From the NCBI GenBank assembly GCA_025526995.1, contig JAHLKG010000012.1, forward strand, positions 766,417 to 830,416: a DNA stretch of 64,000 bases. Reading direction: 5' to 3'. This document shows, piece by piece, positions 35,101-45,989 of the stretch (position 1 is its first letter; every line of letters begins with the position of its first letter). The stretch is from Powellomyces hirtus (taxonomy: Eukaryota; Chytridiomycota; Chytridiomycetes; Spizellomycetales; Powellomycetaceae). A model generated the notes under the pieces. That model did no database searches. It was not told the origin of the DNA and saw only the letters and a program-made list of their open reading frames with translations. Made by a program: the position numbers and the translations under genes.

Positions 35101-37168
35101 GCATGCTGACCCTGTCCGGCGGGGGCGGGAAGGATCCAGCATTATCTAATGTGCATCCCGATGATTTTCCCGAAGTAAGCCGCTGCTGGTATACGAGCGT
35201 AGGAGCGCGTATGGCCTGTAAAGTGGAATTTCGATATCTCCATCCCGATGGCCGGGTAGTCTGGTGTCTCGCACAGTGGTCGCCAGAGAATGACGAGACA
35301 GGGGAAGTTGTGGGATTTTTGGGCGCGGTTACCGATATCTCTGAAAGAGTCGAGATGCAACAACAACAACTGAACGAGGCGGAAGAAAATCGCAAGAGCC
35401 AGGAGTCTTTTATCGACATGATATCGCACGAAATTAGAAATCCAATCAGCGGAATACTGTAAGAACGCACGGCAGTGATGGGCGGGCCAAGCTCATGTAC
35501 TTCACGTTAACGCTTATAATTTTGTAGGGGCTCTGTAGATCTCTTACGAAGGGGAATCGGAGTGAGAGAAAAACACGCCAAGAGGTCCCCCGAAGGACGT
35601 GAAGAAATGCTCACTCAAATAGCGTCGGACGTGGAGTGTTTGGACGCGATCCATTCCTGCGCCACGCATCAGCGTCTGATCGCAGACGATGTTTTGAATT
35701 TGAGCAAACTGAAGAGTGGGTCGTTCGCTATCAACGATAGATTGTTTGACCCAGTCAAGACCATTGGCGACACGGTGAACATGTTCAAGGCACTAATGGA
35801 GGCAAAAAGCTTGTCGTTCACTTCCCGTATGGACTGGGCGCATGGCAAAGTCCACGGGGACCCCGAACGGTTGAGTCAGGTTATGATCAAGTGGGTGCAT
35901 TATCTCAAAAGGTTAGGGTTAGGATGAGTGTACTAAAGTTTAATCCATGGCAAGCCTACTGGGCAATGCCATAAAGTTCACGGAGAAGTGTACCGAGCGG
36001 CGTATCGACATCAGCTTGAGTTCCCGACCTGGGGATGAGCCGACAAGCATCATGCTGTGCGTCGACGTCCGGGATACCGGGATAGGTACATTAATTTTGA
36101 CGCGTTCGTCCTCGCGAGCTGTTGTAACGCCATGGACTTCAAGGAATGTCACAGGAGGTGCAAGAAAAACTGTTTCAACGTTTCTCGCAAGCGACGATCA
36201 GGACGTACCGCGAGTATGGCGGCAGTGGTTTGGGACTGCACCTCTCGAAGCAGATGGTCCAGGTTATGGGAGGCGACATTGGCGTAGAATCCGACCTTGG
36301 CAAAGGCACCAAGATCAGCTTTTATGTTCGCGTGGAGCGCAAGGCTCCAACTGTGCGACTTGAAGACCCAGTCACTTTAGAGCCGCAGTCACCCATTCGA
36401 CGTACCCCGGACGACGGGAATAGCGGTGCGCAGATCAGCAAGCAGATTGATGAGAAATCTATTGCTGTTTTAGGTATGACTTCAGCCCTTTTTGGGAGGC
36501 GGGGAGTGGTTGTAAAGTTGGTTACTAACATGTTTCTATAGTTGTTGAAGGTGAGACTGTTCATTAGATTTTCTAAGCGATTTTTTGTTCTAAACGATAT
36601 GCAGATAATTTGATCAATCAACGAGTGTTGAGACGACAGCTTGATTTGGCCGGGTTTGTTACCCTGGTGGCCAATAACGGGGAGGAAGCCTTACAAACCA
36701 TCAGAAAGTCGAATCCGGTGGACATCGATGTGATCTTAATGGATGTGAGTGGTGTTGTTTTGTAAGGGAGCGCGGTTTAGATTCTGATAGTTTTCCTTGC
36801 GCAGATCGAGGTATGATTTTATATGTTTTCAATTCCTTGCAGGTGTCTCAACCATTTTTCCGCCAATTTTCCTACTATATAGATGCCAGGTACGTACCTT
36901 CCCCCGTAACCCCACCTCTCCTCTCCATGTACTTATCTCTCATACAGTAATGGACGGAACGGAAGCGACTCTGCAGATCCGCGACCGGGAGTCTCGACTT
37001 GGAATCGATGCTGTTCCCATTGTCGGGCTGAGCGGCAACGCGCGTGAGGAACACCGCGAACGCGCCCTGCAATGCGGCATGACGGACTATATTACTAAGC
37101 CGTGTCAGCCGAATGTGCTTTACAGCCTCATCAGGGCTTTAGCTGAGGGGCGGAGAGGGCGGCGATAG
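32120..37168 (+). CDS. Tandem hybrid histidine kinase (two kinase and two receiver modules)
   Basis: Very large two-component sensor. Order: PAS-like sensor (EFDWSKLSVGPREKWP; WGPEYVVFYNDAYIQVMG after splicing; HPALGLLAVELWGEIW); GAF-like segment (ACSLSAECLALVPFDIS; AVPTIFIGGPMPG); first HisKA (NISHELRTPLTLILGP) and HATPase (SDTGVG, NEGTGIGLALSQELAKLHGG); first receiver (VLVADDNNDMSAYV, phospho-Asp in LVSDIMMPRLSG, K in DDYMCKPFSG); PAS/PAC (RVSPVGIFRADASGNV; YLHPDGRVVW); second HisKA (MISHEIRNPISG) and HATPase (NLLGNAIKFT, GGSGLGLHLSK); second receiver (VVEDNLINQRVL; LMDIEMPVMDGTEA; YITKPCQPN). Stop TAG 37166-37168. The many introns include micro-exons of 11, 9, 6 and 7 nt that I placed by restoring conserved motifs. 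Phosphorelay to an HPt protein is expected; the stimulus is unknown. Confidence 0.9.
35911..35923. repeat. Telomere-like motif inside a kinase-gene intron
   Basis: GGTTAGGGTTAGG lies in the 64-bp intron 35891-35954, whose removal joins QVMI to NLLGNAIKFT. Confidence 0.7.
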
Positions 37169-38055
37169 TTTCCTTCGTTTCACAAACTTTGAGGAAGTCT
37201 GGCCTTCGATCTTCACATGGCGTATCTCTAGAAACATTCGTGGTAGAGGACGCTTATTTATTGATTTTGGAAGTAGAATGTAGAGCTAGTCGGCGAAAGC
37301 GCTCGGTAATCCTAAATACGTGGCAAGTCATGGACCCTAAAGTTCCCAACGATGGCTATGAAGAATCTTGACAAACAATTTTGAACGGCATCAGCATCAG
37401 GATACTACTCTTCTGTATTATGAAGCACACCCTGTCCAAGTACGGTGGCAGGCATCTGAGATATGCCAAGGGGGATGCTGGACAACGGGGCGTCTTCTTT
37501 AGCTGTGAGAGGATGCGGAGGTGAGCCGCGACGACATAGATGATATGTGCAAATGACCAGCAAGTTGTTTTGCAAGCTCCCCAATCCTCCAGTTATATCT
37601 CTTGATCAAAGCGGGCATCTCGTCCTGATATTCTTTTCTCTGCCTCCAATAGACCCACTCATTAGAATCAGTTAATTAAAATAGATTTTCGGACATCGAA
37701 GTTCAGACAACTTACATACACCAAGCGTGGATGATAGCGGGATGCGGAATGAATCTATTCTCAGATAAAGCCATACTACTATATTATTGTCCCCATTAGC
37801 CACTCCATTGCACGCTGCAATCATCATTCGGGATGATCCTTGCACATAGTTTGCCTGATCAAACTTGCGCGTTTTCATGCAGATACACTTCGGACGCTCA
37901 ACAGGCGGATACAAGGCTCCAAAAGGAGACGAGGAGATTCCACAGTCAACCTATTCGATGAAAGAATTTTCCACGCCGGCGTTTCACTGACGCACATGGC
38001 ACGCATCTTACCCACTTGGCAGGTAAGGAAACCCTGAATCCGGACCTCACCGTTT

Positions 38056-38070
38056 TTAGGGTTAGGGTTA
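38056..38070. repeat. Interstitial telomere-like motif
   Basis: TTAGGGTTAGGGTTA in intergenic sequence. Confidence 0.7.
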
Positions 38071-39562
38071 TGGAAGAAAGGAGGAGGGTGGTATGGTTAG
38101 AGACGTTTTTCCCATGTCGCTAGCTTTTACACACCACCAAACATGCAGCTCTCGTTGGAGAACACAAGTACTGATAGACGTCCAATATGTGCCGCATTGT
38201 AGTTGGGATCACCTCCCAGCGTGTGCATGGCATCGACGTGTAGAAAGCTAAAAAGGAAGTGAACGAAGATGAAAAATCGGGTCCATGTCAGCATCACTTC
38301 ATCGGCGTCCGAAACAGTGCGAGAGCGCAAGCTTCGAAGTTTGGGATGCTTGGGCTGTAAAGTTGGTTACATGGAACCTTTTCTGTGTCATTGCTCCCAT
38401 TGCCAAGGTTGCGGAAGCTGTGAATCCTTACTAGCCGATTTAGATCTACTCTAGCATGGGCACGAGTCTCTTACATCTCGGTTTGATAAGCAGAGAGCTG
38501 AGGGTAAATCGTGGGCACCCTCGGTGTATCTTTCCTGCCGTTCGGTTGTGTACGACATCCCACCAGCGTACGCAAATTTAGCGGTCGTGCTGAGGTCACG
38601 CTCTCGTGGGTGATTCTGATGCCGCCTTGCCCCTCGGAACATTGGGGCACCAAAGAACGCAAATCCGTGGTGGTCGTGCGTAGGTCCCGTGCCAGAAGGT
38701 CCACAGGAGACAGATGGAAACTTTCGGACATTCGAAGCATCGAGAGACGAAGACCAATGCAAAATTACTAACAATGATGGGTCCGAAGCCATCCTCGCCC
38801 CGATACCCGATTTGGCTGCTCAATTGCTCTGCACTTGCGCTCCATTGGGTGAAGGCTAAGGAAATGGTCTTGCAAGTGAGGCGATGAGCTGTCATAGGTC
38901 CACGAGGTTGACATGGGCGAGCTGGGTGATCTAGTACCTTCTGACGGAACATCGGGAAGATGCGGCTTGGTGAAACTAACGCGGAGAACGGCTTTTGCAA
39001 GTTCCGGTGTTACAAGCGGACTCCCCCACGTTCTGGTGTACGTTTGAAAGATATTCCACAGTCAAGATGGTGTGGATATCAGGTGCAGGGTCATCATCAA
39101 GGTACAGATTTTGTTGTTCAGCCGCGACTCTTGGCAAATGTGCCACGCTTTCGTGTCATAGTTGTAAAAGACGTCTTCCCTTGAAGGTTTGATGATACAC
39201 TGGCTTGCTAGCGCATGTACCGCTCGCAGCCACCAACGAGAAGATTGTGTTAATGATGGTTGGTGTATTGATTCCAAGAGCGTTGCCGACGCACCGTCAC
39301 GGTTGCCTCGCATGTACAGACAGCACCTCTTCGTGTAGGACGCTGCTGCTGTCAAGGTTTACGACAATGGCACACGGTCACAAACGAGAGAAGCGTGTAC
39401 AGTTTTCTACCACTCACGTTCACTGGTCACTGATGACAGGAATGCTTTGATACTTGTTAGTGTATTGATTTCCAGCGTGGGGACGATTATGTTGATTCCA
39501 CGGACTGCCATCATGATGTGAGGTGATAGCGGACAAGGAGTATGTCCCATCGCTGCGAACAG

Positions 39563-39570
39563 TATAAAAA
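39563..39570 (+). promoter_or_regulatory. TATA box of the beta-glucosidase gene
   Basis: TATAAAAA within AGTATAAAAAGATCG, about 66-73 bp upstream of the GH3 start codon at 39636. The position suits a strong inducible promoter with a short leader. Confidence 0.6.
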
Positions 39571-39635
39571 GATCGAAGGAGCGGCGGTCATTTGTCGATC
39601 TTCACCCACTTTCCATCAAAAGCATCCTCTGCACT

Positions 39636-42165
39636 ATGAAGCTCACTGCTTTATCCCTGGCATTTGGCCTCCTCGCAAGCGCTAGCGCCGCGCCCACGAC
39701 ATCCGACGAGGCCACCATTGCAGCCACTCCGACAGCATCTGCCGACGCTACTGCCAAACCGAAACCCATTCCTTCTTCTACTCCAGCCTTCAATGCTGTC
39801 AAGGGAACAGGATCCTGGTCCGCCGCGGTCAAGGAAGCCAAGACTCTGGTTTCCAAACTCACCCTCCTTGAGAAGACTATCCTTGCCACCGGCGTCGGAT
39901 GGGAATCTGGACCATGCGTGGGAAATATTCTCAATATTCCCAGCATCAAATTCCCTGGTCTCTGTCTCCAGGATTCACCTCTCGGCGTCCGCTTTGGTGA
40001 CCGCACCTCCAGCTTCCCAGCCGGCATCAATGTTGCTGCTACCTTCGACAAAGACCTGATGTACAAGCAAGGAGTGGCCATGGGTGAAGAGTTCAGGGCC
40101 AAGGGTATCAATGTAAGTGCCTTGGCCGAAAGTGACCGCCGGAGAGATGTCAGGAGGGCCGATTAACTGAACATATCTCCTTTATGTTGCTACTTGTTTA
40201 GGTCGCCCTCGGGCCAATGATGAACCTCATGCGAGCCCCGGCTGCCGGACGTGCATGGGAAGGCGGTTCCGGTGACCCCTACCTCACCTCCATTACGGCG
40301 GCCGCCACGGTCAAGGGCATCCAATCGCAAGGCGTCATCGCGACCGCCAAGCATTACATCCTGAACGAGCAGGAAACCTTCCGCAAGACCGGGTCTAGCA
40401 ACGTCGATGACAGGACCTTCCATGAGGTGTATTTGCCGCCGTTCAAGGCATGCGTAGACGCTGGCGTCGGAGCCGTCATGTGCGCTTACAACTTCATCAA
40501 TGGCACACAAGCGTGCGCAGACGAGTACGTTATTAACGACGTTTTGAAGGGCGAGTTGGGCTTCCAAGGGGTAAGCGTTCGCCGTACAACTTTGAAAACT
40601 ATCTTTAGTCCTGGTGCTCACCAATCTTGAACAGTTTGTCATGACCGATTGGTGGGCAAACTACGAGGGTATCCAAACGGCTTTGGCTGGTACAGATATG
40701 CTCATGCCCGGAGATGCTATCTTCCCTAATATCACGACGCCAGGTGTGCCACCTTTCAGCTTCCCTGGAGCTGGCACGTTCTGGTACACCAACCTAGAGA
40801 AGCTTGTCAACAACGTAGGTGATAGCGTATTTTTAGATGGCTTTCAGGTCCATTCTAACTGCTTTGATTTATCTTTAGGGAACCATCCCAGCCGCGCTTG
40901 TGGATGACAAGGCTACCCGCATCTTGGCCGCATGGCTCCAGTTGAAACAAAACAAGAATTTCCCCGCGGTAAACTTCGACTCGTGGACTCCCAAGAACAA
41001 CAAGCATGTCGACGCCCAAGCCGATCACGACAAACTTATTCGCCAAGTCGGTGCTGCCTCGACCATCGTGCTCCGCAACACCAAGTCTGTCCTTCCTATC
41101 TCCACCAAGAAAGGTCACTACACAATCTCTCTTCACGGTTCCGACGCTGGACCGGGTATCCACAGCCCCGACTTCTTCCCCGACAAGGGTGGATACGATG
41201 GCACCCTAGCTCAAGGATGGGGATCCGGCACCGCCCCGTTCCCTTACCTCGTCTCACCATACGAAGGTATCTCGGCCCGTGCGCGGGCCGACCACATCAG
41301 AGTGACTTGGGACTTTGACGACTATGACCTCGCCGGATCGCAGACCCTTGCCGACGCTTCTGACATGGCGCTTGTTTTTGTTTCCGCCAACTCTGGAGAG
41401 GAATACATCACCGTCGACGGCAATGTCGGTGACCGCAACAACCTAACCCTCTGGAAGAACGGCGACAACCTCATCCAATCCGTCGCCTCTAAGAACCGTA
41501 ACACGGTCGTCATCGTCCATGCCGCTGGAGCCGTGGACATGCCCTGGATCAACAATCCGAACATCACCGCTGTGATCTATGCTCTCATGCCCGGCCAAGA
41601 ATCCGGCAACGCTCTGGCCGATGTTCTCTTCGGGGCTGTCAACCCCTCGGGTCGTCTCCCCTTCACCATCAACGCCGACAGGACACAGTACGCCGCCGAT
41701 ATAGAGTACAAGTCCTCCGAACCTATGCCGCAAGTAAACTACACCGAAGCCCTCCTCATTGACTACCGCTGGAATGACGCCAAGAACATTGAGCCCGTGT
41801 TTGCCTTCGGCCATGGTCTGTCGTACACACAGTTCAGCTACTCCAACGTCAAAGCCACCGCCTCCTCCTCGGGCAAGACCGCAACCATGTCCGTCGACGT
41901 CAGCAACTCGGGCAAGGTGGCCGGTGCAGAAGTCGTGCAGCTCTACCTTGGCTTCCCTGCTGCGGCTGGGGAGCCGCCCAAGATCTTGAGGCGGTTTGAG
42001 AAGGTCAACATCAAGGCGGGACAGAGGAGAACGGTCAAATTTACTTTGAATGAAGAAGATTTTAGTATCTGGCAAGGTGGCTGGAAGGTTGTCCGAGGAA
42101 CTTTCACGGCGTATGTCGGGGCCTCAAGCAGGGACATCCGGGGCAAGAGTACATTCAAGATCTGA
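39636..42165 (+). CDS. Secreted GH3 beta-glucosidase
   Basis: Hydrolyses terminal beta-D-glucosyl residues, for example of cello-oligosaccharides. Three introns (40113-40201, 40571-40634, 40815-40878) leave 770 codons. A signal peptide (MKLTALSLAFGLLASASA) and a Thr/Ala/Pro-rich linker precede the barrel domain. The barrel reads FPGLCLQDSPLGVRF, FPAGINVAATFDK, APAAGRAWEGGSGDPYL, KHYILNEQE and the nucleophile Asp in FVMTDWWANYEG. The second domain has TIVLRNTKSVLPI and SANSGEEYITVDGN, with the likely acid/base Glu, followed by PGQESGNALADVLFG and NPSGRLPFT. A C-terminal fibronectin III-like domain (FGHGLSYTQF; VQLYLGFP) ends at TGA 42163-42165. The length matches fungal GH3 group enzymes. All expected motifs are intact. 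Confidence 0.95.
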
Positions 42166-43687
42166 GAGCGTCAGTACAAGGCTGCAGCTCTAGATGGTAG
42201 ATAGACAAAAGTTGCATTGTAGTGAAATGTCATGTTAATAAAGTCGGTCGATCCGCGTTCACAAATAATATGAGAAAATGTGATGGGATAACGAGGACGT
42301 CCTGGTCCAAACACGAGACTCGAGAATGCGATTCCCCCGAACTTGCATACTTCAAATGAGAAAAGTCGACAACCATATATTGCAATCCTATGGGAATCTC
42401 AACCCTTTAGCGAACGTGTTCCGGAGGCTTCCAATTACAAGTCACCTGAAACCTTGCAGATTAATGTTGCATGAGATGACACCAATGATTGGCCGGTCAT
42501 GGTTCCCTGTAAGAGCATCCCGTTTTCACGAAAATTGGGAGTGACGGGGACAATCCCGTTGTGTCGTCTACAAGAGCACAAGTCTCCGACCGAAGCCCAG
42601 CGCCGCAGGTATTTGACATGGCTTCACGCATGGTAATATGTTAGCGGTCTATATCATTGGCTGCATTGCATGTTTGCATCGCCAGGAGTGTTCCCTTGCA
42701 TGAATGAAACATCATCTTCGTGTCTCTCGTCGTCTCCTGACCATCATCAGCGGAAACTTTCGATGTGGACTTGCAGAAACCCCTCTGACGGGACGCTGAA
42801 GAACACCAGCACCGTATCTCAAGCACGACCACTCCTCAAGCAGCATCTCCAGAATGCGATGGAGCACTACCGAGGCCCCTGTCTGTAGAAATTCGTACCG
42901 TACTGTCTGGTATGATCACCACGACGTCACGGTAGATTGTGGGCTCCGCTGACGTACGCCGTCATACGCTGGGACTCCAAGTCTCCGACACACAAACCAC
43001 GCGAGCAATGCATGCTGGTACTACAGCCTTGCCATGATGGCGGCTGGGCGGCTTTGCGGCCTGCTATATCATTTCAAGTGTTCGATAATTCTTACATGTG
43101 CTTGTCCCAAGACAGTCACGCCACCCCGGGCGACCAAGTATCATACAATCCCCTTTTTGGGGGTTGAATCATTTACCCACCAATGGTCGTGTCGGTTTGG
43201 CGGGGGTTCTTTTTGTTCCGCGAACAATTCTTCATCTCGTCCCAATGGAGTGATCCCTTGTGGACCTTTGCCGTTTGGCCTCTATTTGTCACTCCGCACT
43301 ACTGCAGGTTCATCAATCCACCAAGGCCGTTGGTGGCTTCGTAAAATGTCCGCATGTCGGACATCCATCCACTAAGAGGTCCCGTGCAATTGTACAAGTG
43401 CCTGTTGATCCCATTTGTCCAATAGCTTTTGGCCGTGTTTTGGTTTGTCCTTCCAGACCCACCCTCGCACATCTAAACAACGCACATATTTGCACATGCA
43501 AGGATGTGGATCCCTCACCACGATATGCAGTAGGGTCGCATGGGATCCTGCCGGTGTTGCGGTACAGGAGACAAAGTTTTGGGAGAAGGCATCGTTTTGA
43601 ATATAAGATAGGCGGCAATGTCTTTGGTCGTGCGTCCAGTTCAACAGCGTCAAGCATATACGATTCATCCGTTCACCTCCAATCAGA
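42166..43687. other. Intergenic between two secreted glycosidases
   Basis: About 1.5 kb with short open stretches in several frames, none recognisable. It is presumably the 3' UTR of the GH3 gene followed by the promoter of the GH16 gene. A short shared phrase (AAGTCTCCGAC) appears near 42581 and 42978. Nothing else is seen. Confidence 0.45.
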
Positions 43688-44835
43688 ATGCATTTCCAGC
43701 CCATTGCGCTCTGTGTCCTCTCCGCGCTTTCGTTGGCCTCTGCGGCCTTACCAGCAACTCCAGCTGGATGGACGCGCAAGTGGGCGGATGATTTTACGGG
43801 CATTGGTCAGCCGTCAGCCTCGAACTGGATTTACAGCCTTGGGACAGGCTATCCTGGTGCAGCGCCGAACTGGGGTACCGGTGAGATTGAGGCAAACACA
43901 AACAGGTGTGAGGCAGCGAGGGACTCGTGAACACGCTATATGCCTTCCGCGCGCCCAGAGTAATCTGACAAGTTTACCATGCGTTCCATAGTCCTTCCAA
44001 TGTCTTCCTCGACGGTTCGGGAAACCTGGTTATCAAAGCAATCCGATCTTCTTCGGGGTCCTGGACGTCCGCACGTATCGAGACCGCCATAAACAACTTT
44101 GCCCCTCCGGCAGGGGGCATCATGGCGGTCGAAGGCCGTCTTAAACTTCCTCAAGTCGCTGTCCCGCAGGGTTACTGGCCAGCGTTTTGGATGCTTGGTA
44201 CCGCCTTCAGGGGAGTCTACACCAATTGGCCAAGCTGTGGCGAGATTGACATCATGGAGAACGTCAATGGCATCAATACTCAATATGGCACCCTGCACTG
44301 TGACAAAGCTCCTGGTGGCGAGTGCAATGAATCAATGGGCCGGGGCGCAAGCATCGCGGGTGGCTCCCCCACTTTGCACAGTGACTTCCATGTCTGTGAG
44401 TATTTCATTTGCACGCTCAGTACCATCAGAGTTGCATCTTTTAAGTATTTCAAATTTCTCGGCCGCAAACCGTTTTCTCATTCGTCGTTCCTTGCCCACG
44501 CCCAAAGACCGAGTGGAAGTCGACCTCTCAGTTTCCCCGCAGGCGATTCGTTGGTATCTCGACGGCGCCCTGTTCCATCGCGTAACGCAATCGGAACTCT
44601 CCCCCGGTGTTTGGAACAGTCTTACTTCGCATGGGTGGTACATCATCCTTAACCTTGCCATCGGAGGCGGCTGGCCTGGTAACCCGACAGCGTCTACGAC
44701 GAATGGAGGGGAGCTTTTGGTCGATTACGTTTCTGTGTACACGAAGACTGCGTCGGGCGGCACACCGCCTAACCCTAACCCTCCGACTCAGTGTGGCGCT
44801 GGATTGATTCCTTGCGGCCCTGCGTGCTGTGAGTA
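43688..44835 (+). CDS. Secreted GH16 beta-glucanase
   Basis: Endo-acting beta-1,3(4)-glucanase-type enzyme. ATG 43688 begins a signal peptide (MHFQPIALCVLSALSLASA). After GTGEIEANTN an intron (about 43905-43990) joins to SPSNVFLDGSGNLVIK. The catalytic region has GRLKLPQVAVPQGYWPAFW, WPSCGEIDIMENVNG (nucleophile and acid/base Glu in the ExDxxE motif), YGTLHC and GGECNE. An intron with donor in HVY near 44395 (GTGAGTAT) ends CCCAAAG near 44511 and joins to RVEVDLSVSP. The C-terminal strands (WYLDGALFHRVTQSEL; WYIILNLAIGGGWPG; LLVDYVSVYTK) are followed by a Pro/Asn linker and a Cys-rich end (QCGAGLIPCGPACC). TAA is at 44833-44835, but GTGAGT at that point could instead be a donor leading to more Cys-rich sequence. 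Confidence 0.9.
44768..44782. repeat. Telomere-like motif within the GH16 coding sequence
   Basis: CCTAACCCTAACCCT encodes the Pro-Asn-Pro-Asn-Pro linker before the Cys-rich tail. Confidence 0.65.
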
Positions 44836-45989
44836 AATTGTGTGCATTGCGCTGTTGTGCTATAGTCGATCGCTACCTACTACGCTAGATTGCTCACACT
44901 CAGTAACGGCCCTCTCGGTATTCTTCCTCAATCTTAGACTCATGCACCATGTACGGCTGCGTCAACGGGCAACTTACTCAAGGCAGGTCGTGCTAGAGCA
45001 AGAGTGGCAACGTTTCAGACCTCCGCGCTTTGGGCAAAACAAGACACGCTCGAACTGGGAAGGAATGGTAGAGAAAGATTCCTTTCGTTAACTAGTTGAT
45101 AGACATCGTGAAATGCGAGTTCTTGTCATGTAAAGCTTTGATTCATAGTTGATTCTGCCTCAATACATGCGGTTGGTTGCCTCAAAACATGCGGAATATC
45201 ATGATCACATATTTGGCTGAGTAAATGACGAGAAGAGATTTGTGTCTTCCACACGATTCAGTGGCATTTCCCTCGATGTAAGGATGCAAGTACCCTTCTT
45301 CTGTTTCTTTTTTCCTGTACTTTCTCAGATTCAGCGAGAATTTAGACCGATAAGCTGGTGCACTGCATAGAAGTCCCAGTCGTGCTCCGTTTCATTTATG
45401 TTGAGGGGTCGCAGCACAAACGGAAGCAAACATGCTTATTGTCAGAGGCGCTGATTTGGTGTCTTGTCTTATTGGTAAGTGAGTGAGTAGCATTGTAAAG
45501 TTTATGGTCCGCATTTTTTATCCCTCTTTTGAGCTGCATTGGCTTAAAAGAACGTGTTACTTGTCCCCCGCCAGCTTCTTCCGCTTTGCCGTCCAAAAAC
45601 CGTTCCAGAAAAACAATCACACCCATCTCGGCTGATTCAGCACTACTCCCACCGCACGTAACCACCGCTGTCTTGCCTCAACGCAACGAGAGTATTTCCG
45701 ACCTAACTGAATAAGTGAACTGTGCAATCGAAATGAAAGAGCACCGTCAATTCCCCATACCCGCGGAATAATGACAAGTGACACAGCCCGGGTGGCTGGG
45801 CATTAAGTAATCACTCCCGCCAGAGCGCGAATTGTCACCAAGACCCAGGAGCATCTTCCTATTTAAATTTATGCCTCAAAGCCTGCGAACGGAACCTCGT
45901 CGTTCTCTTCAATCGAACTACAAGCACTATCCCGCTTCTGACTTCAAAACTCAAATCTCGCCGCCACTTCAGTTTGGCGTATACTGGCC
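44836..45989. other. Intergenic, possible Cys-rich terminal exon of the GH16 gene
   Basis: One frame at about 44930-44996 reads SCTMYGCVNGQLTQGRSC to TAG 44994-44996, resembling the end of a small Cys-rich module. The phase does not match a simple splice from the upstream exon. The remainder to 45989 shows no gene. Confidence 0.4.

Larger units (their letters stand above)
37169..39635. other. Long intergenic region with scattered open stretches
   Basis: About 2.5 kb without a recognisable gene. Minus-strand open stretches near 38600-39000 and 39062-39355 have patches of protein-like sequence (for example FYNYDTKAWHICQESR, and in another frame LDDDPAPDIHTILTVEYLS), which may be exons of an unidentified or decaying minus-strand gene; I could not assemble them. 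A telomere-like motif lies at 38056-38070. Confidence 0.35.
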
